DNA of 64,000 bases from Bacteroidetes bacterium HLUCCA01. Lineage in GTDB: Bacteria; Bacteroidota; Rhodothermia; Balneolales; HLUCCA01. Below are positions 9,228-18,077 of this stretch, one piece after another. Both the position numbers and the translations under genes were made by a program. A model generated the notes under the pieces. It made no database searches and was not told the DNA's origin. It was given only the letters and a program-made list of their open reading frames with translations. Location: positions 1-64,000 of the forward strand of contig LIHN01000004.1 in the NCBI GenBank assembly GCA_001314545.1. The letters run 5' to 3'. Position 1 is the first letter of the stretch, and each line of letters opens with the position of its first letter.

Positions 9228-9376
9228 ATTGCCTCAATCAAGAATATCTCAAGAGGTGTCAAGTTTTTGTCAATAACTTTACATCAAGTCTTATTTCCCA
9301 AAAGTATTTAAAGCTTTTCTACTTGATAGGTCCGTTGTATTGTCATTTTGTCAGCAATCTGTAATATTTTCACAGA
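9228..9376 (+). promoter_or_regulatory. CRISPR leader
   Basis: This 149-base AT-rich segment lies between the cas2 stop and the first repeat. Its composition contrasts with the GC-rich cas genes, as expected of a leader that holds the array promoter and the site where Cas1-Cas2 integrates. It contains runs such as TATTTAAAGC and GTAATATTTTCAC just before the first repeat. I looked for an IHF consensus and found only partial matches (around 9283-9296), so I do not claim one. Confidence 0.75.
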
Positions 9377-11786
9377 GGTGCCCCCATACACATGGGGATA
9401 GACCCTGTTCGATTTTCAGCCCGGCGTTGCTAAGGCTGGTGCCCCCATACACATGGGGATAGACCCTTTGAAATTGACCTTTAATGAGCCGTGTAGCAGG
9501 TGCCCCCATACACATGGGGATAGACCCGAGATGGATTCCAAACTAGACAGGGTGCTGGAGGTGCCCCCATACACATGGGGATAGACCCGACGTGAAGGAT
9601 GCGTTCCCGCTCCTTCTCGGGGTGCCCCCATACACATGGGGATAGACCCCAAAGTTAATTACATCTGGAATCACCCAAAATGGTGCCCCCATACACATGG
9701 GGATAGACCCGAAATAGAGCGTTTAAAACGACTCGGAATCAAGGTGCCCCCATACACATGGGGATAGACCTTCGACCGCAACCAGGAAATGTGGCGAATA
9801 CAAGGTGCCCCCATACACATGGGGATAGACCCCAACGGCAAAACTTCTTAAGCTTTTGCCGTCTGGTGCCCCCATACACATGGGGATAGACCCATGGGTG
9901 ATCTCATCCCTACATACCTGGAAGAGGTGCCCCCATACACATGGGGATAGACCCGCTGCACAAATGCCACAATATCAAGCCCCCAGGGTGCCCCCATACA
10001 CATGGGGATAGACCCTAAAGTTGCCATGATTAAAACCTTGTAAGTGAGGTGCCCCCATACACATGGGGATAGACCCTGACCTGGGCGAAGCGCTCGCGAA
10101 GATGCGAAGGTGCCCCCATACACATGGGGATAGACCCATTGCCCGCAACCGATGCGACCTGACGTACAAGGTGCCCCCATACACATGGGGATAGACCCGG
10201 TTCATGGGGTGATGAAACGCTTAACATTGAGGTGCCCCCATACACATGGGGATAGACCCGGCCAGCTGGTTGACTTCGGTCGACAAGTCCAGGTGCCCCC
10301 ATACACATGGGGATAGACCCGAGCCGACCCCGCCGGTCACTCCTGAACTAAAGGTGCCCCCATACACATGGGGATAGACCCCGGGTAACATTTAATTGCC
10401 CTCCATGACTAAGGGTGCCCCCATACACATGGGGATAGACCCTCCCGGAAAGGGCGCGATGACATACGGAAAAAGGTGCCCCCATACACATGGGGATAGA
10501 CCCCCGGATGTTAATAAACCCCGTGTAATCGCCCAGGTGCCCCCATACACATGGGGATAGACCCGGTAGTGCTGATGTGAAATAGTCTTTTTCCCAGGTG
10601 CCCCCATACACATGGGGATAGACCCCTAACCACCATGAGCCAACCCATACCCCAACCGGTGCCCCCATACACATGGGGATAGACCCAGCGATTGGAGAAA
10701 CTTGAAAATCGGTTCAACGGTGCCCCCATACACATGGGGATAGACCCAATAGCCTTTTTGGATGATGTGCCTTGATATTGGTGCCCCCATACACATGGGG
10801 ATAGACCCGGTGCGGGTGGGCAAATTGTTAAGCGCATTGTGGTGCCCCCATACACATGGGGATAGACCTATATTCTAATGGGTCTTTGATTCCGAGTCGT
10901 TGGTGCCCCCATACACATGGGGATAGACCCAAGAGGTAAAAGTAGGCGAGCTCTACCTGGACGGTGCCCCCATACACATGGGGATAGACCCTTATCAAAC
11001 TTCGTCGTCGTGCCTGGGAGAAAGGTGCCCCCATACACATGGGGATAGACCTACGTTGACGACAATCTGGAATGGACAGGTACGGGTGCCCCCATACACA
11101 TGGGGATAGACCCCGACCGCCCACACTACCACGCAATCATCTTCAGGTGCCCCCATACACATGGGGATAGACCCAAAATTGGACTAAGCCGAAACGAACC
11201 GCTGTAGGTGCCCCCATACACATGGGGATAGACCCCGCATTGCCAAAATTTGATTTGTCTGAAAGTGGGTGCCCCCATACACATGGGGATAGACCCGCGC
11301 TGGCTGACGATGACTTCCTCGTCGCTGAGGTGCCCCCATACACATGGGGATAGACCCAATTTCACATAAGGAGGCAAAAATGCAAGCGGGGTGCCCCCAT
11401 ACACATGGGGATAGACCCGGTTGTTATCGAAGGACGTTTGGCCTTGCCTAGGTGCCCCCATACACATGGGGATAGACCCTGCTTCGATACAAGCGATACT
11501 AATGGCCATACGGTGCCCCCATACACATGGGGATAGACCCGCTTCCAATCATCCATTTCCTGAAGAAGTAATGGTGCCCCCATACACATGGGGATAGACC
11601 AACGCTCAAATTCATCAATAATCCTGTGAGAAATAGGTGCCCCCATACACATGGGGATAGACCCCTATCTTCCTCGATGCTGAGGACATTAATTACGGTG
11701 CCCCCATACACATGGGGATAGACCCTGAATCCTGAGTACATCAAGATTGCTCAGGAGGGTGCCCCCATACACATGGGGATAGACCC
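9377..11786 (+). CRISPR. Type I-E CRISPR array, 40 repeats and 39 spacers
   Basis: Forty copies of a 29-base repeat recur every 61 bases with 32-base unique spacers. The exception is spacer 37 (11602-11635), which has 34. The repeat core forms a perfect hairpin, CCCCAT-ACAC-ATGGGG, followed by ATAGACC, which would become the 5' handle after Cas6e cleavage; this matches the E. coli pattern of stem then ATAAACC. Orientation (+) follows from that and from the leader lying next to cas2. The first 28 bases look identical in every copy. Only base 29 varies: C in most, T after repeats 7, 25 and 28, and A after repeat 37. The distal repeat (11758-11786) is not degenerate. No duplicated spacers were noticed. 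Confidence 0.99.
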
Positions 11787-12178
11787 GCTATGAAATTCTG
11801 CGTAGTACAACAAAGTACGTTCAGCATGGCGGTACCAAAGTTACCTTGCTGTACAGATGTGGCTGTCTTGTGGAGGAACGCCATACCATTTTACGGATTG
11901 TCATCCATCCTGCAGTTATCCACTCGCTGCGACAGACCATTGATAAATTTCCGGCTTTCTTTACTCGTCCCCGTGTGCTGCACCAGCGTCCTGATTGCGC
12001 AAGATCCACACCGAAAATTCTGAAGGCGATCTTCCAACGTGTTCTTTAAATACCTGACTGAAATAGGAGAGGCTGTTAAAACCGACGGCATAGGCGACCT
12101 CCATAATATTTCCACTGTTGTTTTTCAGCAACGCGATTGCTTGTTCCATCCGGTAGCAGGGGCAGATCTGGCCCGCCA
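11787..12178. other. Array-distal flank without an intact gene
   Basis: This 392-base stretch lies between the last CRISPR repeat and the stop of the oxidoreductase. The part nearest the oxidoreductase carries an AraC-type HTH remnant (listed separately). The part nearest the array (11787-11960) has a frame from 11786 on the + strand that stays open for about 60 codons, but I recognise no family in it. It probably consists of decayed gene fragments marking a recombination boundary. Confidence 0.5.
12015..12157 (-). pseudogene. AraC-family HTH domain remnant
   Basis: On the minus strand this segment reads YRMEQAIALLKNN, then IMEVAYAVGFNSLSYFSQVF and KEHVGRSPSEF. This is the second helix-turn-helix of AraC/XylS regulators, which also end the hybrid two-component proteins of Bacteroidota. 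Only about 46 residues of the domain exist: upstream in the reading direction the sequence turns into the 3' end of the oxidoreductase gene, and past GRSPSEF the frame runs into unrelated residues. There is no N-terminal domain and no credible start, so it is a gene fragment. Confidence 0.7.
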
Positions 12179-13963
12179 TTACTCCATCTTCAGGCTGAAT
12201 TTCCAGTTGGCGGAGGGGGTGCGGAAGGTGCGCCGCAGGGCCGACTCCGCCGCGTAAAAGCCACACATCCCGTGAACACCTCCGCCGGGCGGGGTGGACG
12301 AAGAGCAGAAATAATACCCATCCACCGGAATGGTGTAGGGCGAAAACGCGCTCACGGGCCGACTAAAAAACTGTCGCCAGTCCTGCACGCCGCCGTTGAT
12401 GTCCCCGCCGATGTAGTTCGCATTGTATTTTTCCAGCGCTTTGGTGTTCATCCCCCGGTCTTCAATGATGCGGTTGCGGAATCCGGGCGCGAAACGCTCG
12501 ATCTGGTTGACAATAGCCCTGCGCATATTGACGGTGGAGCCGTGAGGTACATGACAGTACGCCCACAACACCTGTTTTTCATCGGGCGAGCGGGAGGGGT
12601 CGGCAGCGCCGGGCTGCGCCACCAGGACGTAGGGTTTTTGGGGAATCCGACCCATACTTACCACTTTTTCGGCGGCGGCAATTTCTTCAAACGTACCGCC
12701 CAGATGCACGGTTCCGGCTTTTTGCAGCACCTCGTTGCGCCAGGGAACCGGTCCGTTGAGCAGGAAGTCCATTTTGTAGGAACCCCATCCGTAGCGGAAT
12801 TTCAGAAGCCTTTTGCGGTAGTACATGGGCAGCCGCTCGCCCATGATCTGTTCAACCTGCCGGGGGGTGAGGTCGAACAGCACCGCTTGTGTGGGGGGCA
12901 GCTGGGAGAGTTTTTCCAGGCGAAAGCCCGTGCGGATGTCGCCGCCGAGGCTGCGCAGGTAGGAGGCCAGGGCGTTGGTGATGGCCTGCGACCCGCCCTT
13001 GGCTACGGGCCACCCGCTGGCGTGGGCCGCCGCGCTGAGCACAATGCCGATGGCGGCGGTAAGGGGCCGGTCGAGGTTCTGGATGCCGTGGGCAGCGATG
13101 CCCGCGAACAACGCCCGGGTGTCATCGTTTTTGAATCGGCGGGCAATGCTCCTGGCCGACTGTATAGCGTTCAGACCGAAGGAGGTGAGCAGGGCGGGGT
13201 CTTGCGGTATGCCCAGAGGCGCGAGGCCGTCGATGGTGAATTGTCCCCAGTTGTCGACCAGCTGATGAACCAGGTTGTAGTAAGCCTGACCGTCATCGCC
13301 CATCGCCTCCACCGTCACCTGCAGGTCGCGATGCAGGAAGGCCACCTCGCCACGATCCAGCGCATGGGCAACGGGCAGGTCGGGATGCAGCCACTGAAGT
13401 CCGTGCTGGTGGAGGGGGAGCCGACGAAAAAAGGGCGATGAAATCCCCAACGGGTGCACGGCCGAGCAGACATCGTGCAGATACCCCGGCTGGATGAGCT
13501 CTTTGGTGCGGGTTCCGCCGCCGATGGTAGCCTCGGCTTCCAAAACGAGAACGGTGAGCCCTTCCAGGGCGAGTCGGACCGCGGCGGCCAGGCCGTTCGG
13601 ACCGCTGCCCACGATGATGGCATCGTAGTTTTTTGCGGCGCGCGGACCGGGGAAGTCCGGGGCGGGTTCGGGATCGGGGGCCGGGCTGGTTTCGGGCTTG
13701 GTTGCAGCCGTGGAGTCGGGCGCGGGGGCGGTACCCGGATTGGGCGTATGCGCAGAAGCGGACGCAGACTCCGTGTCTTTGGCGGATGCAGTAGCGGTCG
13801 CGGGCCCGGAGCCAGGCTCGGATGCAAGTCCATCGACCGGCATACCGGAAGCCACACCGGACATCGCAGGCACATCCGACGCACCCATCGACCCGTCACC
13901 CACCGGCGAGGGTGGCTGAGACGGCTGATCGCTGTCTGGTTTTGGGCTATCCTTTACACTCAT
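12179..13963 (-). CDS. FAD-dependent phytoene-desaturase-like oxidoreductase
   Basis: This belongs to the NAD(P)/FAD-dependent amine-oxidase/phytoene-dehydrogenase superfamily. The dinucleotide-binding motif IIVGSGPNGLAAAVRLA is near residue 116, followed by LEAEATIGGGTRT. The C terminus has PPGGGVHGMCGFYAAESAL, the usual FAD-contacting end, so the enzyme looks complete. The chosen start (MSVKDSPKPD, ATG at 13961-13963) leaves about 110 residues before the FAD motif, rich in Pro, Ala, Ser, Thr and Asp, with no signal peptide; an upstream in-frame ATG at 14062 adds 33 atypical residues. The substrate is unknown; related genes of this COG1233 type are not reliably carotenoid enzymes. The AraC remnant begins directly after its stop. 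Confidence 0.85.
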   Translation of the reverse strand: MSVKDSPKPDSDQPSQPPSPVGDGSMGASDVPAMSGVASGMPVDGLASEPGSGPATATASAKDTESASASAHTPNPGTAPAPDSTAATKPETSPAPDPEPAPDFPGPRAAKNYDAIIVGSGPNGLAAAVRLALEGLTVLVLEAEATIGGGTRTKELIQPGYLHDVCSAVHPLGISSPFFRRLPLHQHGLQWLHPDLPVAHALDRGEVAFLHRDLQVTVEAMGDDGQAYYNLVHQLVDNWGQFTIDGLAPLGIPQDPALLTSFGLNAIQSARSIARRFKNDDTRALFAGIAAHGIQNLDRPLTAAIGIVLSAAAHASGWPVAKGGSQAITNALASYLRSLGGDIRTGFRLEKLSQLPPTQAVLFDLTPRQVEQIMGERLPMYYRKRLLKFRYGWGSYKMDFLLNGPVPWRNEVLQKAGTVHLGGTFEEIAAAEKVVSMGRIPQKPYVLVAQPGAADPSRSPDEKQVLWAYCHVPHGSTVNMRRAIVNQIERFAPGFRNRIIEDRGMNTKALEKYNANYIGGDINGGVQDWRQFFSRPVSAFSPYTIPVDGYYFCSSSTPPGGGVHGMCGFYAAESALRRTFRTPSANWKFSLKME

Positions 13964-14078
13964 AAACCCAATATCGTTAAAAAATTGAACATAGCAGAAG
14001 CAATAAACGAAGCGGGTAAAACGATGCCATCGGTCGGGCCGGAGAGACCCACCTTCCGGCACAATATGGGTATCGAAG

Positions 14079-14102
14079 ATTGTAGGATTGTAGGATTGTA
14101 GA
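14079..14102 (+). repeat. Short 8-bp tandem repeat
   Basis: Between the divergent oxidoreductase and toxin-antitoxin genes the unit TGTAGGAT is repeated about two and a half times, ending TGTAGACC. It lies in the shared upstream region. Confidence 0.6.
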
Positions 14103-14156
14103 CCTTTAAATTGTATCTTTTAATCAGGCTAACTAAACACAACTGAAGAGGCCATT

Positions 14157-14390
14157 ATGAGTGTTATGAGCATCCGGATTGACGAAAAAAAACGCAAGCA
14201 ACTTAAAACTATTGCGTCTATTCAAGGAAAGAGTATGAGCAGTATCGTTGAGGACTTAATCGTTGAATATGTAAACAATTTTGTTGAAAGTAATGATCAG
14301 AGTGATCAATTAAAGATCATGATGAAAGCGTCCGAAACAGCGTTTGATGAGTGGTCAAATGAAGAAGATTCCATTTATGACGACCTATAG
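14157..14390 (+). CDS. Ribbon-helix-helix antitoxin of a MazF-type pair
   Basis: This 77-residue protein begins MSVMSIRIDEKKRKQLKTIA and continues GKSMSSIVEDLIVEYVNNF. A short basic strand, then two helices with the S-x-x-x-I-V-x-x-L-I pattern, is the ribbon-helix-helix DNA-binding fold. The C-terminal half is acidic (EEDSIYDDL) and would neutralise the toxin. An alternative ATG at 14166 gives MSIRIDEK, also plausible. The gene overlaps the toxin by 14 bases. Autoregulation by the antitoxin is typical of such pairs; the AT-rich segment at 14103-14150 upstream would be the operator region. Confidence 0.8.
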   Translation: MSVMSIRIDEKKRKQLKTIASIQGKSMSSIVEDLIVEYVNNFVESNDQSDQLKIMMKASETAFDEWSNEEDSIYDDL

Positions 14391-14733
14391 AAAATGGGAT
14401 ATCGTTTTGGTTTCATTTCCATTCAGCGACCTGAAATCAACCAAAAAGAGACCCGCACTCATAATTGGAACAGGCAGTATTGGTGCACATCCGTATTATC
14501 TGATTCTTTTCATAACCAGTAAAATTCCGTCTGAGTTAGAAAAAAATGATTATCGGATTACGACCTGGCAACAATCCGGTCTGCCTAGGCCCTCCATGGT
14601 GCGGTATAAAATTGCAACTGTGGATGCAGCTATCGTTCTAAAGAAACTTGGAAGTCTCCAGTCCGATGACAGAAAAGGGATACATACATTGTTATGCAAG
14701 GAGTTTTGTGAGGAAGATATGGGGCCGTCATAA
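14377..14733 (+). CDS. MazF/PemK-family mRNA interferase toxin
   Basis: The protein (118 residues from the ATG at 14377) starts YRKWDIVLVSFPFSDLKSTKKRPALII. This is the N-terminal strand-loop signature of MazF/PemK endoribonucleases (G/K-D-I-V-x-x-x-F-P-F-S-D, then K-R-P-A-L-V). A second conserved block is the SMVRYKIATVD segment near residue 69, equivalent to S-x-V-x-x-x-x-I-x-T-L/I-D. In-frame ATGs at 14344 and 14359 would extend it into the antitoxin gene; 14377 fits the family length best. The overlap with the antitoxin indicates coupled translation. Confidence 0.85.
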   Translation: MTTYRKWDIVLVSFPFSDLKSTKKRPALIIGTGSIGAHPYYLILFITSKIPSELEKNDYRITTWQQSGLPRPSMVRYKIATVDAAIVLKKLGSLQSDDRKGIHTLLCKEFCEEDMGPS

Positions 14734-14818
14734 CGCGGTGATCAGGCACAATACATACTCTTTGAATTCTCTTAATCTTACCGCGAAAAGTGTTGTACTT
14801 TTAGGGCCTGTTTGAACA

Positions 14819-14867
14819 GCGATTAGCGATTAGCGAATACCGAATACCGATTACCGATTACCGGTGA
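14819..14867. repeat. Seven-unit heptanucleotide repeat
   Basis: Seven consecutive 7-mers run GCGATTA, GCGATTA, GCGAATA, CCGAATA, CCGATTA, CCGATTA, CCGGTGA. The array sits just upstream of the FAD-dehydrogenase start in the 14734-14924 intergenic region. Confidence 0.8.
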
Positions 14868-14924
14868 CTGTTGGCCCGTGGGCCTTCGTTCATGGGTCTG
14901 CATCCGCGCATTACCTTCATTTTC

Positions 14925-16496
14925 ATGCCTGTAACCCTCCAACTTGTTGTCTCTCCCGAAACCGCCGGCGAACCCCACCTGCTGCGCGAAGCTGTGGCCC
15001 GCAAAGGCAACCTCCCGCCCGACGAAATCACCCATGTGGAGGTGCTTCGTCGCTCGATCGATGCCCGAAGCCGACAGGTGCGCGTGAATCTGAAGGTGGA
15101 TGTGTATGTGAACGAAGCCTATGCGCCCCAATCGGTTCAACTGCCCGACTACCCCAACGTTACCGGCCAGCCGGAAGTGCTCATTATCGGCGCCGGTCCG
15201 GCCGGACTCTTCGCGGCGTTGCGCGTGCTCGAGCTCGGACTCAAACCCGTGATTCTGGAGCGGGGCAAGGATGTAAAAGCCCGCATTCAGGACCTGAAAG
15301 CCATCAACGTAAACCATATCGTTAACGAGGACTCGAACTACTGCTTCGGCGAGGGGGGCGCAGGTACCTACTCCGACGGCAAGCTGTACACCCGGGCTAC
15401 CAAACGGGGTAATGTGCAGCGCATTCTCGAGCTGCTGGTGGGTTTCGGGGCCGTGAACGACATTCTCGTGGAGGCGCATCCCCATATCGGCACGAATAAG
15501 TTGCCCGGCATCATTGCGAATATGCGTGAATGTATTCTCGCCCACGGCGGGGAGGTGCATTTCAACACGAGAGTGACGGAGTTTCTGGTGGAGGGGAGCG
15601 CGATGAAGGGCGTGCGCGTGCAGGATGGCGGCATCCACCGGAGCAATCAGGTGATTCTGGCGACCGGACATTCGGCGAGGGATATCTTCGAGCAGCTGCA
15701 TCGACAGCAGATGCACATCGAGCTGAAACCCCTGGCCATCGGGGTGCGGGTGGAGCATCCTCAGGCGCTGATCGACCAGATTCAGTACTCGTGCGGCATT
15801 AGCGGGCGCGGTCCGTACCTGCCGGCATCCGCGTACAGCATTGTAAAACAGGTGGGCGGACGGGGCGTGTACAGTTTTTGTATGTGTCCGGGCGGGGTGA
15901 TTGCCCCGTGTGCTACGAGTCCGGGCGAGGTGGTGACGAACGGATGGTCGTCGTCGAGGAGGGCGCGGTCCACGGCGAATTCGGGTATTGTTGTGGAGCT
16001 GCGTCCTGAGGATTTCAAGGGGTATGCGCAGCATGGTCCGCTGGCGGCAATGTATTTTCAGAAGGCGGTGGAGCAGCGGGCCTGGGAGATGGGTGGGCAA
16101 ACGCAGACGGCTCCGGCGCAGCGACTTAGTGATTTTCTGAACGGGAAGGTATCGGCATCACTGCCCAAGACCTCCTATGCGCCGGGCATTACCCCGGTGG
16201 AGCTGGGCGAGGTGTTGCCGGACTTCATCCATCGGGCGCTGCAGGGCGGGTTCCGGCAGTTCGGGAAGTCGATGAAAGGATTTGTGACCAATGAAGGCGT
16301 GGTGCATGCGCCGGAATCGCGGACTTCATCGCCGGTGCGGATTCCGCGTGACCCCGAGAGCCTGCAACATGTTCAGATCAGCGGACTGTATCCGTGTGGG
16401 GAGGGTGCGGGCTACGCCGGGGGCATCGTTTCGGCCGCGCTGGACGGGGAGCGGGTAGCGAATGCCATCGCGCTTGCAAACAAACAACAAGCATAG
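14925..16496 (+). CDS. FAD-dependent dehydrogenase (COG2509 type)
   Basis: From the ATG at 14925 the protein has about 523 residues and begins MPVTLQLVVSPETAGEP. An N-terminal domain of about 75 residues precedes the FAD Rossmann motif VLIIGAGPAGLFAALRVLELG (near residue 85). It is followed by the family-specific GEGGAGTYSDGKLYTR and SFCMCPGGVIAPCATSPGEVVTNG blocks, and it ends GLYPCGEGAGYAGGIVSAALDG. These are hallmarks of the COG2509 uncharacterised FAD-dependent dehydrogenases. An upstream ATG at 14871 would add 18 unconserved residues. The substrate is not known. Single gene with no obvious operon partner. Confidence 0.85.
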   Translation: MPVTLQLVVSPETAGEPHLLREAVARKGNLPPDEITHVEVLRRSIDARSRQVRVNLKVDVYVNEAYAPQSVQLPDYPNVTGQPEVLIIGAGPAGLFAALRVLELGLKPVILERGKDVKARIQDLKAINVNHIVNEDSNYCFGEGGAGTYSDGKLYTRATKRGNVQRILELLVGFGAVNDILVEAHPHIGTNKLPGIIANMRECILAHGGEVHFNTRVTEFLVEGSAMKGVRVQDGGIHRSNQVILATGHSARDIFEQLHRQQMHIELKPLAIGVRVEHPQALIDQIQYSCGISGRGPYLPASAYSIVKQVGGRGVYSFCMCPGGVIAPCATSPGEVVTNGWSSSRRARSTANSGIVVELRPEDFKGYAQHGPLAAMYFQKAVEQRAWEMGGQTQTAPAQRLSDFLNGKVSASLPKTSYAPGITPVELGEVLPDFIHRALQGGFRQFGKSMKGFVTNEGVVHAPESRTSSPVRIPRDPESLQHVQISGLYPCGEGAGYAGGIVSAALDGERVANAIALANKQQA

Positions 16497-16837
16497 CCAA
16501 GGCCTTACGCCTGCAAACGGTAAGCGGTAAACGAAAGTAGCCAAGGCCAGTGCGTCTGCTTACGGTGAACACTACTACGAAGCTCGCGGATAACCAACGC
16601 CATAACGAGCGAGCGTAGCAAACGCCATTTGCCAGGCGACCTGATACATACTCTATCGTTTTCTACATAGTACACATTAATGCGTAATTCGTATTTTGTA
16701 TAGTACACTTTATTCGAAAAATCGTATTATATATAATACACATCTTAATCAACGCCCTGCATCCTTGACTGAAACCATTCAGATTTCACGAAAGCAGCTC
16801 CCTCGAATGTGTGCACCCGAACAAACACTACAACGAT
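16497..16837. other. Repeat-bearing intergenic region
   Basis: This 341-base region upstream of the ATPase contains two kinds of repetition. A direct repeat, TAGCCAAGGCC, occurs at 16494-16504 (the first copy includes the TAG stop of the preceding gene) and 16538-16548, each followed by a related GCCTGC/GTCTGC and ACGGT stretch. Farther along, at about 16664-16745, three AT-rich segments share the core ATAGTACAC or ATAATACAC, spaced about 30 bases apart. No gene seen. Confidence 0.6.
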
Positions 16838-18037
16838 ATGGATGAACTGGTCGACAAATACCGACGTCTTTTAACAACCGTCAACACGGAGTTTATCCGG
16901 GGTTTATACAATAGCGTGAACTGGGAGGCCCGGGCAATCAGCATTCAAGGCGCCCGTGGAACGGGTAAATCAACCTTAATGCTCCAACGCATAGTACATG
17001 CCTCCTTGCCGGTCGATCAATCCTTGTATGTCAGCCTTGACGACCTATATTTCAGAGAGCATTCCCTCATTGAAACGGCCACGAATTTTGTCAGATTCGG
17101 CGGTAAATACCTATTCATCGATGAAGTTCACAAATACCCTGACTGGCAACAAGCTGTTAAAAACATATACGATTTCAACCCCGATCTTAACATTGTTCTG
17201 TCTGGGTCATCCATGCTCGCTCTACAAGATGCGCTACCCGATCTGGGTAGAAGGGTTTTGAATTATCAATTACACGAACTTTCACTACGTGAATTTTTAA
17301 ACCTTAAATACGGTTTAAATCTATCGCCCATATCGTGGGATGACCTCATCGTTCAACACGCCTCACTGAGCCATGATCTGGTTGCCCATATATCGTATCC
17401 ACTTGCAAAGCTTAAAGAGTATCACCAAATCGGTGCCTATCCTTTTTTCATGGAGGGTGAGCTTGACTACCCCCGGCGACTTAATCAACTCATCAACCTT
17501 CTCATCGATTATGATCTGCCTGACGTTATACCCGTAACCCTGTCAACAAGAACGCAGCTCAAAAAACTGCTCAGTGTAATTTCGAAATCGGTTCCATTTA
17601 CGCCCAATATTGCCAAACTGGCCCGAATATTGGACGTTAGTCGGTCAAGACTGCTGGAATTGCTGCATATTCTTGAGCGGGCACAACTACTGCGCTCGTT
17701 GCACGCCAATACCCGAGGCCTGAGCTTCCTGAATAAACCCGATAAGCTCTACCTCCACAACACCAACCTCATCCATCTGCTTGGAGAGGGGAATCCCGAC
17801 ACCGGTAACCTCCGGGAAACCTGGGCAATTTCTCAACTTGCCGGTGCAGGCCTCCAGTTACGATATCCTAAAGCTGGGGATGTCCTTGTAAACGAACACT
17901 GGACGGTGGAGGTGGGCGGTGCAGGCAAATCAGGGAAACAGTTGTCGGAAGTGGATCACAGTTTAGTTATTCGTGATGGCATTGAACATGGCTATGGTAA
18001 TGTCATCCCGCTGTGGCTTCTGGGTTTTCTGTATTGA
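16838..18037 (+). CDS. AAA ATPase with DUF4143 domain
   Basis: The protein starts MDELVDKYRRLL and has Walker A in QGARGTGKST (near residue 35) and Walker B in KYLFIDEVHKYPDW, then the sensor stretch IVLSGSSMLAL. The C-terminal third has a winged-helix segment (IAKLARILDVSRSRLLELLHIL) and the nuclease-like DUF4143 region. This is the AAA_14/DUF4143 architecture, common and patchy in bacteria and archaea and of unknown role, though often seen near mobile or defence loci. A GTG at 16811 would add nine residues. Neither start has a clear ribosome-binding site. It appears complete and stands alone. Confidence 0.85.
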   Translation: MDELVDKYRRLLTTVNTEFIRGLYNSVNWEARAISIQGARGTGKSTLMLQRIVHASLPVDQSLYVSLDDLYFREHSLIETATNFVRFGGKYLFIDEVHKYPDWQQAVKNIYDFNPDLNIVLSGSSMLALQDALPDLGRRVLNYQLHELSLREFLNLKYGLNLSPISWDDLIVQHASLSHDLVAHISYPLAKLKEYHQIGAYPFFMEGELDYPRRLNQLINLLIDYDLPDVIPVTLSTRTQLKKLLSVISKSVPFTPNIAKLARILDVSRSRLLELLHILERAQLLRSLHANTRGLSFLNKPDKLYLHNTNLIHLLGEGNPDTGNLRETWAISQLAGAGLQLRYPKAGDVLVNEHWTVEVGGAGKSGKQLSEVDHSLVIRDGIEHGYGNVIPLWLLGFLY

Positions 18038-18077
18038 TAACGGTTGTGTTAATTAGACATTATAAACCTATACTACT

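Noticed and set aside
9228-9376. IHF-binding site in the CRISPR leader
   Set aside because: The best candidates match only half of the WATCAANNNNTTR consensus, which is not enough in AT-rich DNA.
9416-11744. Many overlapping minus-strand ORFs rich in GLSPCVWGH and SIPMCMGAP repeats
   Set aside because: They are translations of the CRISPR repeats in different frames; the 61-bp period shifts frame at each unit and there is no gene.
12137-13441. Long + strand ORF (434 codons) opposite the oxidoreductase
   Set aside because: It is the antisense of a GC-rich gene with clear FAD motifs; its own translation has no family features.
14823-16100. 425-codon minus-strand ORF opposite the FAD dehydrogenase
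   Set aside because: Composition is Arg/His-rich and no motif is recognisable; the + strand frame encodes an intact FAD enzyme.
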